Origin: Aulostomus chinensis
Taxonomy: Eukaryota > Chordata > Actinopteri > Syngnathiformes > Aulostomidae
Direction of reading: 5' to 3'
Assembly (NCBI GenBank): GCA_037954235.1
Contig: JBBMOA010000004.1
Span: 32,019,420-32,083,419, forward strand
DNA length: 64,000 nucleotides
The notes beneath the pieces were generated by a model. The model saw nothing but the letters and a program-made list of their open reading frames with translations. It did not search any database and was not told where the DNA came from. A program made the translations under genes and the position numbers. Shown piece after piece: positions 1 to 11,794 of the stretch (position 1 is the stretch's first letter; each line of letters begins with the position of its first letter).

Positions 1-624
1 TACTGAGTCTCCTGATGACAAGTGGCAGTATAGAGATATTAAAGAGAGTCTGAGCTAAAACTGAACCTTGGGGAACTTCAACCTTTGATCTCAGAGTTTT
101 GTGTTTGATCTTAGAATTCCTTCTTTGATCTCACCTTGATTTCTTAATGATTTCTTTGTGGACACAAATTGTCTTTGATCTCTCAGTCTTCTTCTGTAAC
201 CTCACCAGTTGAAGCTTTCTCACCACTTGGATCTCATGTTTCTGACATCTCTGAGCTTGTTTCCTATCCCCCTGTCTCATATTGATGAGGTCATACAGCC
301 TGATGATGTCTATGGTTCTCCTTTGAGTGGTTCCCTCTGGGAGAGTTCTCTCTCTGTAACTTGTGTGTGTGTTTGGTCGTATCCTGTTTCTCCTTGACAG
401 CACTTTAGTGTTTTTACCACTGGTGTCTCATCTGTGATTCACCTTTTATTTTACTGTTTTGTCAAAGATGAAGGTGTGTTTGTTGTCATTCATTAATCAT
501 GTGATTGCTCATGTGACTGTGGTCACGTGTATGCCAGATGGCGCTGTTCTTTTCTTTTGCAGATGAAGTGCTTGTAACATCTCTCACTCTGATCACTTCA
601 TGCTATTGAAGCTACTCAGCTGTA
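1..624. other. Intergenic flank with inverted-repeat arm
   Basis: No gene is recognised here. Bases of about 38-118 are a near-exact reverse complement of about 1665-1745, which lies inside duplicated block A1, so an arm of the tRNA-block repeat is present in inverted orientation. Three CTTTGATC words lie at 83, 123 and 173. The stretch at about 585-624 resembles the flank just upstream of the second Lys(CTT)-like relic near 13860-13905. Confidence 0.5.
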
Positions 625-697
625 GCCTAACTAGCTCAGTCAGTAGAGCATGAGATGCTTAATCCCAGGATTGTGGGTTCAAGCCCCACGTTGGACG
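625..697 (+). pseudogene. tRNA-Lys(CTT)-like, degenerate
   Basis: The 73-nt segment follows vertebrate tRNA-Lys(CTT). It has a Lys-type D arm (tagctcagtcagtagagc), a CTT anticodon in a TGCTTAA loop, and a T arm with GGGTTCAAGCCCC. Two changes argue against function: the invariant U33 before the anticodon is G, and the anticodon stem has one mismatch (TGAGA with TCCCA). The acceptor stem also has one mismatch. A second relative with a similar 5' flank lies at 13906. Confidence 0.6.
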
Positions 698-1303
698 TTC
701 ATCTTGAACATCACTGCTTGTCCTCTCACTTTTTGCAGCTGTGGGAGCTTTGATTGTGAAAATTGATTCTGCAAAGACCTGCCGTGAGGCTGGGCTCTCC
801 TCTGTATTTGGTTGCTAGGAACCTGAATCAGTCCTCAGTGGAGCGGTGCTGCTGAGGCTGAGTGAGGCTTGAGTGAGGGACTGAGCAGGAGCAAACAGGT
901 TCAAGCAGGTTCAGGCAAACTCCACTCAGTCCACCAACATCAAAGCAGAGGAACTGAGTTCATCTAACAAAATGGATTCATATCATCTCCACTTGGAATG
1001 CTCTGGAACTACAAGCACACTTAAAATGGCTGACTTATGACAACAGAAGGAACTTTGAAGTAGATTTGATTTATTTCAGTCAGTGACAGTCATTTTTTTC
1101 AAGAATTTAGTTCAGGTAACTTCATTGTTTTACTAAGATGAGCTTAATGTTATAACATTGAAACAAGACCTAAAATATAGTAAATATAGTGGAATATATT
1201 GGAAAATATCCTGCAATATATTAAATATTATATTTCCATCCATCCATGTTCTTCTGTCTCACACCTGAAAGCCACTGGGATAAGGGTTATTTTAAAGCTC
1301 TAG
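698..1303. other. Unassigned intergenic DNA
   Basis: AT-rich sequence between the Lys(CTT) relic and block A1. I see no gene, no tRNA and no recognisable transposon. The part downstream of the tRNA relic weakly resembles the DNA downstream of 13978, which suggests that the relic pair arose by duplication of a larger segment. Confidence 0.4.
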
Positions 1304-2358
1304 AATATCTTGTGAATATCTGGAGCTTAATTCCAGCAGCAGACCTCCTCAGGTGATGGAATTTATATTTGACATGTTTACCATTAAATGAGACACATTT
1401 GCAGTCCATTGAAATCTACTTGTGTTCATGGTGAGTTGATTTCAAAACATGAGCTGACAGAATCTACGTTTAGGGAGGAACCACCATATCCAGGGGTCTG
1501 GACCTTTTAGTAGTCAGAGCCATCAAAGTAGCAGACTAAGCTAGCAGACATTAGCATTGAGAAGAAACTGACCAAACACTGCCCTATTGCATTGTGGGAA
1601 ATTTCAGCTTGGTTTGTGTCCATCGGTACACACCAGAAATTTGTCTCATGCTGCCGTGATCCATTCTAAGATCAAACACAAAACTCTGAGATCAAAGGTT
1701 GAAGTTCCCCAAGGTTCAATTTTAGCTCAGACACTCTTCAAGGTGGAACCAGCAGAGGAGCTCAGTAGAGACTACTGGACAGCAGCAGGACAGAACAGAG
1801 GCTCTCCACAATGGCAGGAGACAGGAAACAGGTTTGGACCATCTGGGCTTCTGTCCACTTTAATGGTTTTTAAAACATTGAAGGAAATTGTAAAAATCAA
1901 CATTGTGTTTAAATCATGATTTCTAGTTGAGAGTGTTTGCTCATCTGTTCCAGAAGCTTCTTCTAGAGTTGACCCTGGATGAGTGGAGGGACCTTTTTGA
2001 TCATCAGGACTGGTTTTTGATGGCCTGATGGTGCATCGGGTCATCATGGTCCTCCACCATCTGCAGGGGTTCCAGGACTGTTGTGGTGTTTGTGGGAACT
2101 GCAGGGAGAAGCTGAGACCTGGAGAGGAAGTCCTGGACTCCAGCAGACCTCTCAACACCTGCAGCATTTTTTCAGCTCCACCAAACCCAACATTCACTGC
2201 CTCCTCATCATCTGGGCATCAAAAGCAGCTCAGACCTGCTGAGCTCAGCAGACCTCAGCCATTTTTAGGATGTCTCCATGATTCTCCTTCACATGATTTT
2301 CATTCAGAAACAATAGAATTGTCAAATACCACAACAGTTTTCAGCTTGCTGGTAAACA

Positions 2359-2361
<3 letters not shown>

Positions 2362-2391
<30 letters not shown>
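2362..2391. repeat. (CA)n microsatellite
   Basis: About 15 CA dinucleotides. A corresponding tract lies in block A2 near 47005-47030, so the array predates the duplication. Confidence 0.9.
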
Positions 2392-2393
<2 letters not shown>

Positions 2394-2489
2394 TAGTTTG
2401 TGTTTATGAGAAGATTAAAAAAATCGACTGTGCTTCAATGAAGATTAATTGTTGAATATCAATCCTCTACTTATGTTCATGGGAGTGTA

Positions 2490-2571
2490 GTTGTTGTGGC
2501 CGAGTGGTTAAGGCGATGGACTAGAAATCCCTTGGGGTCTCCCTGCGCAGGTTCGAGTCCTGCCAACAACG
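2490..2571 (+). tRNA. tRNA-Ser(AGA)
   Basis: 82-nt class II tRNA with acceptor GTTGTTG/CAACAAC, D arm tggccgagtggttaaggc, AGA anticodon in the loop CTAGAAA, long variable arm and T arm GGTTCGAGTCC. The anticodon stem has a mismatch (ATGGA with TCCCT) that the A2 copy at 47130 does not have. The first run of four T lies about 65 nt downstream, so there is no close Pol III terminator. It is probably a slightly damaged member of the family. Confidence 0.8.
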
Positions 2572-2877
2572 TTAAACTGCTGTTCCAGAGGAGACAACAT
2601 CTGCTCCTACTGTAGGTCCATGTGTCAAAGGTTTTCTTTCAAGGGCTGTAGCAGCTGATGATGAGGGAGAGAGAGAGAGGATTGGTAGCATGTTGTCTTG
2701 TCTCAACCATTCTGGTGTTGACCAAAATCTTTGTTGATACTCCAGTGGTGGTGAAGGTGAAGGAAATGTTCCAAGTGGGAGGGTTCCATGTTCAACCAGT
2801 TTCATCTGGAACTGAGGTGGAGCTTAGGGTTAAGTAGGAATTGGTTTGGTTTCGTCCCTGGGAATGTCAGTTGGTGC

Positions 2878-2881
2878 GTGC

Positions 2882-2957
<76 letters not shown>
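2878..2957. repeat. (GT)n microsatellite, about 80 bp
   Basis: A long GT run absent at the corresponding place in block A2, where the sequence passes directly from the upstream to the downstream flank near 47500. It is therefore an insertion or expansion after duplication, or a deletion in A2. Open frames over it on both strands are artefacts of the repeat. Confidence 0.95.
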
Positions 2958-2959
<2 letters not shown>

Positions 2960-3791
2960 ACATGCAGACTTTCCCTTGTGACAGCTGATTTGGTTTGGAA
3001 TCCATCTGAGGACATTTTGAGAAAATTCTATCATGTAGTTGTAGTTATTTTGATTTACAACACTGGAAAAAAAAATCACCTCCCCTCCAAAAACCCTCGT
3101 CTTCAACTTTGTACCCAAGTTGTCTTCTCATCAGGCACCACAGGATCCAGTAGGTTCAGTTAAAACAAGTCATTAGAGATTTAAAAAATGTCCATCAAAC
3201 ACAAAATAAGGCTTCAAATAGGTTTCCAATTTCATTTCATGTTGACACATTTTGTCCATTTGACATCAGGACTGATCCCAGATCATCTCAATGACCTCAT
3301 CCCAGCACCAGAGTACCGCCCAAGTTCATCAAGGACAGCAAACATGAGCAGGTCTAGATTCACCTCCATCTTTGGAGGTTGTTGAATTTCCTCCTGAGGA
3401 CCGTCAGGCTGTTTCCTTACTTTGCTGTGACACAACAGCAGACAGCAACAAGGACTGCTGCAGTGCACTTGGTAATTGGATGCACTGAAGTCATCCATTC
3501 ATGTCAGTGATGTCACTTGGCAGGACTGTCATTGCCGTCACATTCTAGAAAAGAATCCAGACTCCACACGTGGCTCCCATGATAACTGATGGACCTCTGG
3601 TTGGAGGCTGGACGATGATGTTTGGTCTGGGGTGGTTAAGATGGTGGGGGCTGTTTCAGTTCTAGTGCTGAAGGCTTTCACCATGACAGTCAGACTCTCA
3701 TCTGTCCCTCATGTTCCCTCAAATGTGCAGTGTGGACCTCACACTCTGACATTTAGCCTGAAAACTCTTCATGAAAAGCAGGAGACTCAGA

Positions 3792-3865
3792 GTCTCTGTG
3801 GCTCAATCGGTCAGCGCACTCGGCTGTTCACCGAGAGGCTGGTGGTTCGAGCCCACCCAGGGACG
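3792..3865 (+). tRNA. tRNA-Asn(GTT)
   Basis: 74-nt cloverleaf with acceptor GTCTCTG/CAGGGAC plus discriminator G, GTT anticodon in the loop CTGTTCA with a perfect CTCGG/CCGAG stem, and T arm GGTTCGAGCCCACC. Position 37 is C where vertebrate Asn tRNAs normally have A. The D stem has one mismatch. No T-run terminator lies close downstream. The copy in block A2 (48302) is clearly more damaged. It is likely Asn, with function uncertain. Confidence 0.75.
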
Positions 3866-4298
3866 ATGAACAGGCTCTACTGGTGCTTAGGACTCTGTTG
3901 ATCAGCTGCTGAGTTGCTACTTGATGTCCACATTGGTCTGTTTCATCCTGAGTAGTTTGATCATAGCAGAGTCGTTGCATCAATGATCTGAATGTGGACG
4001 GACAGATTGACCCTCCACAGCAGACGCATGTGACAGACCTCTTGATGAGACACTTTGTGATAAAGCCAGATTCTGCCAGTCCCACTGACATATTTCAATC
4101 ACACATGTTCAGAGATGTTTTTTTTTTCCTGAATACATTTATTATTTTCTGATCACCTTGTGGATTTTTCATCATTCTCCTCATTACCATACTTTAGGTT
4201 GCAGTATGTACACCTTAGTTAGCCTTGGGTTTCAGAAATCATACAGCATACAAATAATAGCAGGTTGAAACATATTTATTTAAAAGAATTTAACATGG

Positions 4299-4300
<2 letters not shown>

Positions 4301-4337
<37 letters not shown>
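4301..4337. repeat. (CA)n microsatellite
   Basis: CA run in block A1. The same locus in A2 (about 48815-48867) is longer, which shows length change since duplication. Confidence 0.9.
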
Positions 4338-4338
<1 letters not shown>

Positions 4339-4829
4339 CCTGTCTTTGGTATAAAATGGTCTGTCACGTTCTCTCACATTGCACAACAACAAAACAAACA
4401 AAGACGGCCATGTCCACTGTGGTCCTGGATATGACGACTGGACTGCAGGGTCCCAGTATCACTGTGACAATTCTTTTACCAGCTATGACCTTGGACAAGA
4501 ACTTCTCAGGAGGAAACTTATCATGGTGGCACAGTGAAGAAAACTGGACCTGAGCTGCCTGCTGAAATCTTGCAGGTGAAGGACAGAGCTCCACCTCTTT
4601 GACAGACACCACCACTGTTGGCTCAAGTTGTCAAAAAAAAGTGTCAGTTTTTGACACACACGCATCTAAACACACACACATACACATGCATGTTCTTGCA
4701 CACAGAGCCTTTTCCTCTGTTTTTGTTTTTTACTGGTTTTGAACCAGTAGTTGGTTTCTGTTGGTTTGATTTGCTTGACTGGTTGTTGTTTGTTTGACCT
4801 TGCAAATTCATATTTTGGGTTCTGGCTTT

Positions 4830-5990
4830 TTCTGCTTTTCATTTTGTGTTTGTATTAAAGTTCTGTTGCTGAAAAAAAGACTTTTTTGTCTTTTTGTTGA
4901 AGTAAATATATGTGGGTCGAAATTGACCCATAACACCATGGATGTTACAATAGTTTATAATGTTAAAATGAAGAATAAATAAAACCAATCCATGTCAGAG
5001 ATGTGTTCTAACACCCCTCAGTAATGGTCAGGAAACACAACAACATTTTGTATATTTCTATGATTTTCTTGAGGTTCATTTTATCATTTTTTAATTGAAA
5101 TCGAGGGTTTACTGACTAAAAAAAGGTCCAGAGGCCCACAACAAAATATTCCAATCAATATTTCCATGGATAAGGAAGCCTAACAAGGTAACCAAGAGAT
5201 GGGAAACAACTTGGATGATAGAAAATTGTTTTTAGTTTATTTTACAGCTGATTGAAGACGTGGGTCAAAACCGACCTGTTAACATCAGAGATGGGAACAG
5301 AAAGCTAACACAAGAGGAAGGTTGAAGCTATGAAAAAGGAGTTTGATAAAAATCTTGAACTGACAGTAGAAATATCCTTTTGTATGTTTACCTTTGTTGA
5401 CAGAAGTCACTTTAGCTTGGCAGTGAAAAGAATCTCTGCTAGCTTGACAAATAAGTGGCACAAACTGGGTTCAAGCTGGACTTTGGACACTGGTATCTGC
5501 AACAACTCCCATCAACTCCTAATCTAGCATCTCTGCTGTGGTCAAACTATTTTACAGAACATTTGACAGACCTGTGGAGCAGTGAGGACAGACATGAGTT
5601 GATCCACATGATCCACTGAAGCATCATTTTCCCCTGCCACTGAGGTCACCAACATGAGCTGGAGTTGGGACTCTTGAACTGAACCTGGTATCACAGCGAC
5701 ACCTACTGCTGCTAAATGGAACAGCAACATTGAACCCAAGTACAGGATTGGAGGGAGACTGATGGTCGCTGTTTGGGTTTTTGAAGAACAAGGAGGGCGT
5801 TGGTTCAAGCTGGATTCTCAGAGACTATTTCCCCAACCTCTACATTGGCATCTACACTGTCATCCAGTCATGTGACTGAAGTCATCCAGTCATGTGACTG
5901 AAGTCATCCATTCATGTCAGTGATGTCACTTGGCAGGACTGTCATTGCCGTCACATTCTAGAAAAGAATCCAGACTCCACATGTGGCTCC
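4830..5990 (+). repeat. Duplicated block D1
   Basis: This segment recurs at about 30893-32060 (D2) and 54963-56020 (D3) with high identity. All three copies keep a 65-codon frame on plus (5330-5527 here) and an 88-codon frame on minus (5542-5808 here) open. I recognise neither as a protein. The copies are too similar for open frames to be evidence of selection. D1 follows A1 and D3 follows a partial A, so A and D were once one unit. Confidence 0.75.
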
Positions 5991-6450
5991 CATGATAACT
6001 GATGGACCTCTGGTTGGAGGCTGGACGATGATGTTTGGACTTGAAGGAAAACTCCTTGTCCAAATTCCATTGTGTTCAAATTAAAAGTCCCACAATAAGA
6101 AGTAGCTGAATCTGACAGGTGAAGGTTTGGAACTACAAGATGGTTGATGTTTTCTTGACTTGATGCTCTGACTGTCAGGGTAGATGACAGCTTCTTTCTG
6201 CTGCTGCATCTGAGTGGCTATGATTGGAGGTTTTACCTCCCAAGGTTGTCTGGTTCCAGAGGAAATTTTAAAATTCCAGTCCCCAACCTTGGCTGTTCTG
6301 AAACTCTTCTCCTGAATCACTCCTGAGCTGCAGCAAGAAAAAATACCAGTGCCCAACCAGATCAACTTCATGGCTGCTGACAGCCTCAGACACTTGATTT
6401 CCATCAATCTGGAGCCAAGAAGGCCCTCACCTGTGGTTCTCCTCCAGGAT
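5850..6450 (-). repeat. Duplicated block F1 (inverted relative to F2)
   Basis: The reverse complement of this stretch matches about 29628-30250 (F2). Both copies keep one long frame open (here on minus, 6081-6530; in F2 on plus, 29596-30126). The shared part is about 130 codons and resembles no family I know. A short piece of the same repeat is at about 62465-62540. F1 abuts D1 through the shared 22-bp repeat region. Confidence 0.7.
5857..5925. repeat. 22-bp tandem repeat with AGTCATGTGACT core
   Basis: Two copies and a diverged third of a 22-bp unit centred on a nearly self-complementary AGTCATGTGACT. The same short array is found at about 31930-31985 and 55905-55960, and in inverted form at about 30175-30245. 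Confidence 0.7.
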
Positions 6451-6540
6451 CTCAGGGTCCTGACTTTGGGGGTTCTTCCTTTGGTCTTCAAATACTTGTG
6501 GTTTTTATTGGCATAACTTTCAACTTGCATGCAAAAAGAG

Positions 6541-9500
6541 AATCACAGTCAACTTAAACCCAGCAGACAGTGTTTATTTCTAATGAATCAGACAATCGCA
6601 CAAATGAGAATTAAAGGAAAAACAAAAAAAAAGGTTTTAAAAAAATCATTCACCACTCTGAAGCTTTTGAAAGTTCATTTGAAGGTTTAAAGGTGGTGGT
6701 GAGGAGGACACCCTGATCCTCCCTGTCGTCACTGCCAGGATTCTTTCTTCTGGTGCTGTGGTTCTTCTGATGAAGGGCGGCATGATGTTTGCTGTCTCAG
6801 GCTCCACCAAATGTCCTCTTAAGACGCCACAATGTGGCCTCTTCCTGTGCTCCATCTTCCCTGCATCGGAGACACAAGGGTTTCTCCTGGTGCCGACCCT
6901 ATCATCCTTCTACCGAATGGTGCGGCGATGGATCCTCAGAGGACGCTGGGATCCTTCTTCTCATCAGTGCCACAGTTTTTCATGGAGGGAACAACAGGAG
7001 CTTTTTAGTCATGTTTTGCTCGGTGTTTCCTGCACAGAGCATCAGGATCTGTGACGCCATCTTGTGATAGTGGATTCATTCATCTGCTTTTTCAACACAT
7101 TCAAGTTCATTATCCCTACATGTCAAAACACATTTGGTGTGGAGTTTTACTTTCTGGCCTCAATCATAATGTGTGCATTTATTCTTCATGAACATTTCTC
7201 AGCTTTGTAAGTTTATGATATTTTTTCTTCCTCTGTTTTCTATTCCATTGTTGTTGATGATTCTATTGCAGGTTTGAGTTCCCTGTTGACTGAAGCAGAA
7301 ACAGGAACAAAAAGCTGGAGGTGGTCAGAGCTCCAAGTTGGGACGCTGATATTAAAGTAGGAGATGAACACATCCAGGTTAGCCATCACTCTCAGAACCT
7401 GCTACTTTACCTCTTCAGAATGTAGCAGCATAGCATAGCTTCCTCTCACCAGTTAGTGGCCCACTTTGATGTCTGGGATATGAAGTTAAAGGTTCTTTAC
7501 AGCTCTGAATGAAGGGTTTATAAAGTGTTAACAATGCCATGAATAACAAGCATTCAGTAATCCTTGATAAAAGGAGACTCACCATCAAGTTGGACCAGTT
7601 GAAGAACAAAAGGACTTCTCCACGATCACATTTATCCTCACTGGTCCATACTTGGGGACCTCTGTACTAAATGGAGAGTTGAGGAAATGGGCTTGTTGTG
7701 GCCCTGCGGTCCACAGACCTCCTGTACAGTCACCAAGTTCTGGCAGACACAATCGTAATGGAACCAATTATTTTAAAATGACAGTAACAAGTAAGAAATA
7801 AGGCATTACAGCTTTGAAGGAACTTGTCCAGCACTGGTTTGTGAGTGGGTGTTGTCCTGTATTGGCAGGAAAAACTCCTTGAAATGTTTTTTCTTCAAAA
7901 GAAATGTGTCCTTCTCATGTTGAGCTGTGGACATCAGCTGACAGCTTTTCTTGCCACTGCCTTGCTGGCAGGAAAAGACTGAGCAGAAATGAAGAGTGAG
8001 TTCAAGGCAGTAGATTTCACTCCATAGTTTAGGCCTTCATCCAGCAAGGAACCATAAATGATGATGTCAGCACTCCTCCAGCACTGCGATGCAGCTTAGA
8101 GAGGTCGGAGAACCACATGACTTCTCTCACTGGTTATTGATGTTTATCTGTGTCTATATATAATTTATGTCATGTATATATTTGTATATTAACATGTTAT
8201 TCATGTTACATAAAACATGTTAAACACGGAACGGCGTGGACACAACAAATGAGCTGGTTCAGAGACACGAGGCAAAAAAAGCTGGATGAACTCTTCTTCA
8301 TTCCAAAAATGACTTCACCCTTGAACACTGACGTCAGGTAATTTTATAGGGTCCTCCATTTTTTCATTTATGTGACGTTGCATATTGGGAAATAATTATA
8401 AAAAAAAATTATATATTTTGATGAAAACTATATTTGATCAGGAAAACTACATTGGGTCAAATAAATCCATCGTTAGTGACAGTGTTACTAATTTTAACTT
8501 TAGTGCTCTGGTGCTGATTGCCTCATTAAGATCTTCATGAAGAAATAAACTGAGATTTGTAAAAAAATTTTTTTTTTTTTTTACAAAGTTGGCAGTTTGA
8601 GCATGGAATCTTTCTTTGTGTTGAGAACAAACCCTCAAAGCCTTCATGTTTCAGTTTGCTTCACAGCTAACAGACAAACACCTCTTAGCCTGGTTCTGGT
8701 AGTCCAGGTTTAAACACCAACACAAGGATTTTATGCTGATTTCTTCACATGCAGCTGAAATCTAGACTTCGAGTGTTCATGTGAGGTTACAGCTTCACGC
8801 CCATTTAGTTTTCAACAAATATTAAGTCACTTTTATGCATTGAGCTCACGAACGAACTTTCGTCTCAGTAGCTGAATCTGTTAGGGGGAAGGCAGTGTGG
8901 ACCGGCAGGAGCCTCCTACAAAATGCAATGGAGAGAAGAAGAAATCCTGAGGAGTCGCTATGAGATTGAAGTGTTAAAGACGTGGCTCCTTTGGTGGTGA
9001 TAGGATTTGAGCTATTGACTCTATTTTTAGTTTATTTCAATGTTATTGCAAACATCAGCTGCTCACTTATCAGCTAGCAAGTAAACAACAGTATTGTTCA
9101 GTGTGCTAGCTGAAGTAGACCGAGCGGTCAGTTGAGTCTTTATTTCCATGTGTGCTCATGGTAGCAGGGGTTTAGATTTCTAAATGTAACCCTTTTACCA
9201 CCGGCTCCAATATTAAAACCCACCTTAGGCTTACAGGGAACACTTTAACTCATTTCAAATATCTTGTATGGTAAAAGTCCCATCTCAAATAATTCATATC
9301 AATCTAGGGCAATGTATGATTCTCACTCTAAAATATTCAAATGGAGGCTATGGGGAGAACACTTGACCTTTAAACTCTGCTGTAAAGCTTCAGTAACAAC
9401 ACACAAATTCAATGAAACAACACAAGATTTCAGTTTAGAAAATGTATTAAAGGCTTGCAGAAAAACACATTCAAACCTTGAATAAACAAGACTATAGAAA

Positions 9501-9589
9501 ATAATAAAGAAGAACCCCGGGGTATATTGTTTTTGTCTCTCTTTCAACTGTCTAATTTTATTTCGAGTGCACTCTTGTTTACTTTCGTT
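6541..9589. other. Unassigned intergenic DNA
   Basis: About 3 kb with no tRNA, rRNA or recognisable transposon protein. Open frames are short, the longest about 98 codons, and resemble no family I know. AT-rich stretches at about 8150-8260 and 8390-8420 and a homopolymer at about 8566-8583 are the only local composition features seen. This is one of the few parts of the window without an obvious second copy. Confidence 0.4.
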
Positions 9590-10170
9590 GGCGCGCTTTA
9601 GTTGGAGCTCATGATGGAAACCTTTACCAGATCCCCCCGTGTGTCGGTGAAGTCAACAATACCGGACCGCAGCCGATGAATCCCTCGCTCGTTGTGGCAG
9701 CAACCGTCCCGCTCGCAGCAGCCCGCAGCAACAGACCTCCGTGACTCGGCAGCAGCGGCACATCCTCCGGCTCCGTCGGCAACCACGACCCGTCCTCCGA
9801 CTCCGTCGGCAGCAGTGACGCGTCCTCCATTAACGACTCTCTCCCGAGGCGACTATCCGAAGCTCCTGTCCCGTCCGTGCAGCGGCGTCTCCCTTCAGCG
9901 TGGACAGCGTTAGCCTAGCTCCCGCTAGCTTCTGTAACTGGACTTGCCTGGTGCTCAACAAAACACAATCGGTGGCGGAGAATCCGACTCACGCACTCCG
10001 ATCACGTCGGTCGATTACAGTTCACAGTCCGTTACCGATAAAACTCCTCTCCGACGACACACAGTCTCGAAACTCCGATAACGTTACGCCATTCACACGA
10101 TGCTCCTTCTTCCTCGAGCGCGTTTCTCCCGGAAGTGTAAACACTAAAGGTCATGAACTCACGCACGTAA
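9590..10170 (-). promoter_or_regulatory. CpG-rich promoter-like segment
   Basis: The segment is much richer in CpG than its AT-rich neighbours on both sides. It contains an ETS-type core, ACTTCCGG on minus at about 10129-10136, followed in the minus direction by a long GC-rich leader and an ATG at 9830. This arrangement is typical of a housekeeping-type promoter with a 5' untranslated exon. It could equally be the promoter of a transposable element. No TATA box was seen. Confidence 0.4.
9628..9830 (-). CDS. Candidate first coding exon, unknown protein
   Basis: On minus, an ATG at 9830 opens a frame beginning MEDASLLPTESEDG. It contains an internal acidic/proline repeat: LLPTESEDGSWLPTEPEDVP, with variants of LPTE-ED, over the first 27 residues. 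The frame reaches a stop just after 9628, where the sequence CTG|GTAAAG gives a plausible splice donor (GT at 9627-9626). The upstream leader is CpG rich with an ETS-type site. No following exon could be recognised between 9600 and 6500, so the gene could be longer, broken or not real. The function is unknown. Confidence 0.25.
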
Positions 10171-11779
10171 CCTAACGTAATAGAATTACTTTAACATTTT
10201 TGAAAGACTTTCACACCCCATGAAATGATGTTTTTTTGAAAGTTACTAATTTTAAACAAATTTTATTTACATTTTAATATCTTCTTCATAAAACTAGTTT
10301 ATGTAAATTTTAGTATAACCATGAACTGGCATTTTATTCTTACCTTATTCCTATGAAAATCATGAAATAAATACCACTGATTTATCAGAGTATTACATAA
10401 ACCTAGGATTAAATTAAAGCTGCAGTCAGCGTTATTTGGGCCTGAGCCTCCTCCCGCCCACCGCAGCCGAGTAGCAGGGGTTGTCCTGAATCCAGTGATG
10501 AATTTTATGAAAGCGGTGGGACTTGTAAATTTACAGCAATTGCTTGCAGTGTACTACAAGATTTCAATAGTATCACCGTTTATAAAAATACAGTACTTTG
10601 CCGTTAATTCTAATAGGAATCTGTCAAATTACACCCCATGACTGTTTAACAGAACTATGCTGTAATGCTAAAATACAGTACTTCACTGTAAATAAATCAA
10701 GAGTATCATGCAGTATCTTTGCCTTATGGACGCAAGGAGAATCTCCTGAGCTGCACATGTGAGGCCAGAGCCTTGGTTTTCGTCATCCATCTCAATCACA
10801 GTCATTTGGTGAGTAGCGATTGCATTTATTGTAGACACTGGCGCAAAGTCTGTAGGCCAGTGGAGGCTAAGTGAAGTTTCCAGTTTGTGTGGCGACACAC
10901 GAGTGGGGGGTGCACTTATTAAAATATAATAGTGACCAAAGCCGGACAACGCCACCTCGGGAATTTCGCCCAAGGAAATAGTTAACGTACCGACCAAAAG
11001 GCACTCACAGGTTCATTTACTAATTGGCAGGAGACGTGGTTCCATGACAAAAATATTTTATTGTAAACAGGCCAACAGATTAAAAAGAGAACAAGAATAA
11101 ATCTAAACAAGTCTGGAGCTTACCAGTGGGGGGGAGGGATCCCAAGGCAGAAGACACCCTGATCAATTGGGACATCACATTTAAAAACACACATGATTAA
11201 AGCAAAACAGGGGTGCACAGCACACAAGAGGAAAAGCGACGCCAGGACCGTGAGCTCCCAGTACCTGAAACGAAATGACAAGAATTATAATTTAAACACC
11301 AAAACTAAAAAAAAACAAACACAAAAACCAGAACCAAACTCAAACCACAATTTAAAAAATTCGAGAAACAAGATTTAATTATTAAACACAAATTAGCAAG
11401 GAAAAATAATACAACCCAAAATAACCAGAAACGAGTTCATTTCTCCATTGCTAGACCAGGGAGCTAACGGATAGCCGTCCAGCAGCTTGCTCCACCCTGA
11501 AGCCCAAGCGGAGGAATGGGAAACAATGCAGATCCAAACCTTCAGAGCACCATGAAGTACAGTTCAGTGGCGCCACACGGTGGACATCAGGATCTGGCAG
11601 ACTCTGGTTAAACAAGGTGAATTACAGAAACAACCTCCAGTTCAACACACAGCGGATTCCAATTCATTAACACAGAAGCAGAGCACTCCAGTGAACACAG
11701 TAAACAGTGAACAAACAAACAAGCAAAACATGTGTAGATGGCCAGTAGGTCGCAGAACAGGCTAGTAGCAGAGCAGGCT
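10171..11779. other. Unassigned intergenic DNA
   Basis: AT-rich from 10180 to 10700, then mixed sequence to the minisatellite. No gene, tRNA or transposase remnant is recognised. An A-rich stretch lies near 11280-11410. Confidence 0.35.
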
Positions 11780-11794
11780 AATAGAGCAGGAGCC

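Larger units (their letters stand above)
1304..4857 (+). repeat. Duplicated block A1 (carries Ser-AGA and Asn-GTT)
   Basis: This block is colinear with 45751-49373 (A2) at high identity over most of its length. Differences are mostly indels. A1 lacks about 82 bp present at 46019-46100 and lacks the tRNA-His segment around 46183-46254. It has a long GT microsatellite at 2878-2957 that A2 lacks. Partial copies of its 3' part recur at 54574-54962 and from 63520 to the window end. It contains no convincing protein gene; the open frames in it are short. Confidence 0.8.

Noticed and set aside
2788..3163. Cys/Val-rich and His/Thr-rich frames
   Set aside because: Translations of the GT/CA microsatellite.
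4356..4615. Frames beginning MVCHVLSHC on plus and MVVSVKEVE on minus, considered as receptor exons
   Set aside because: Open in several block A copies but on both strands at once, without splice sites or a recognisable domain.
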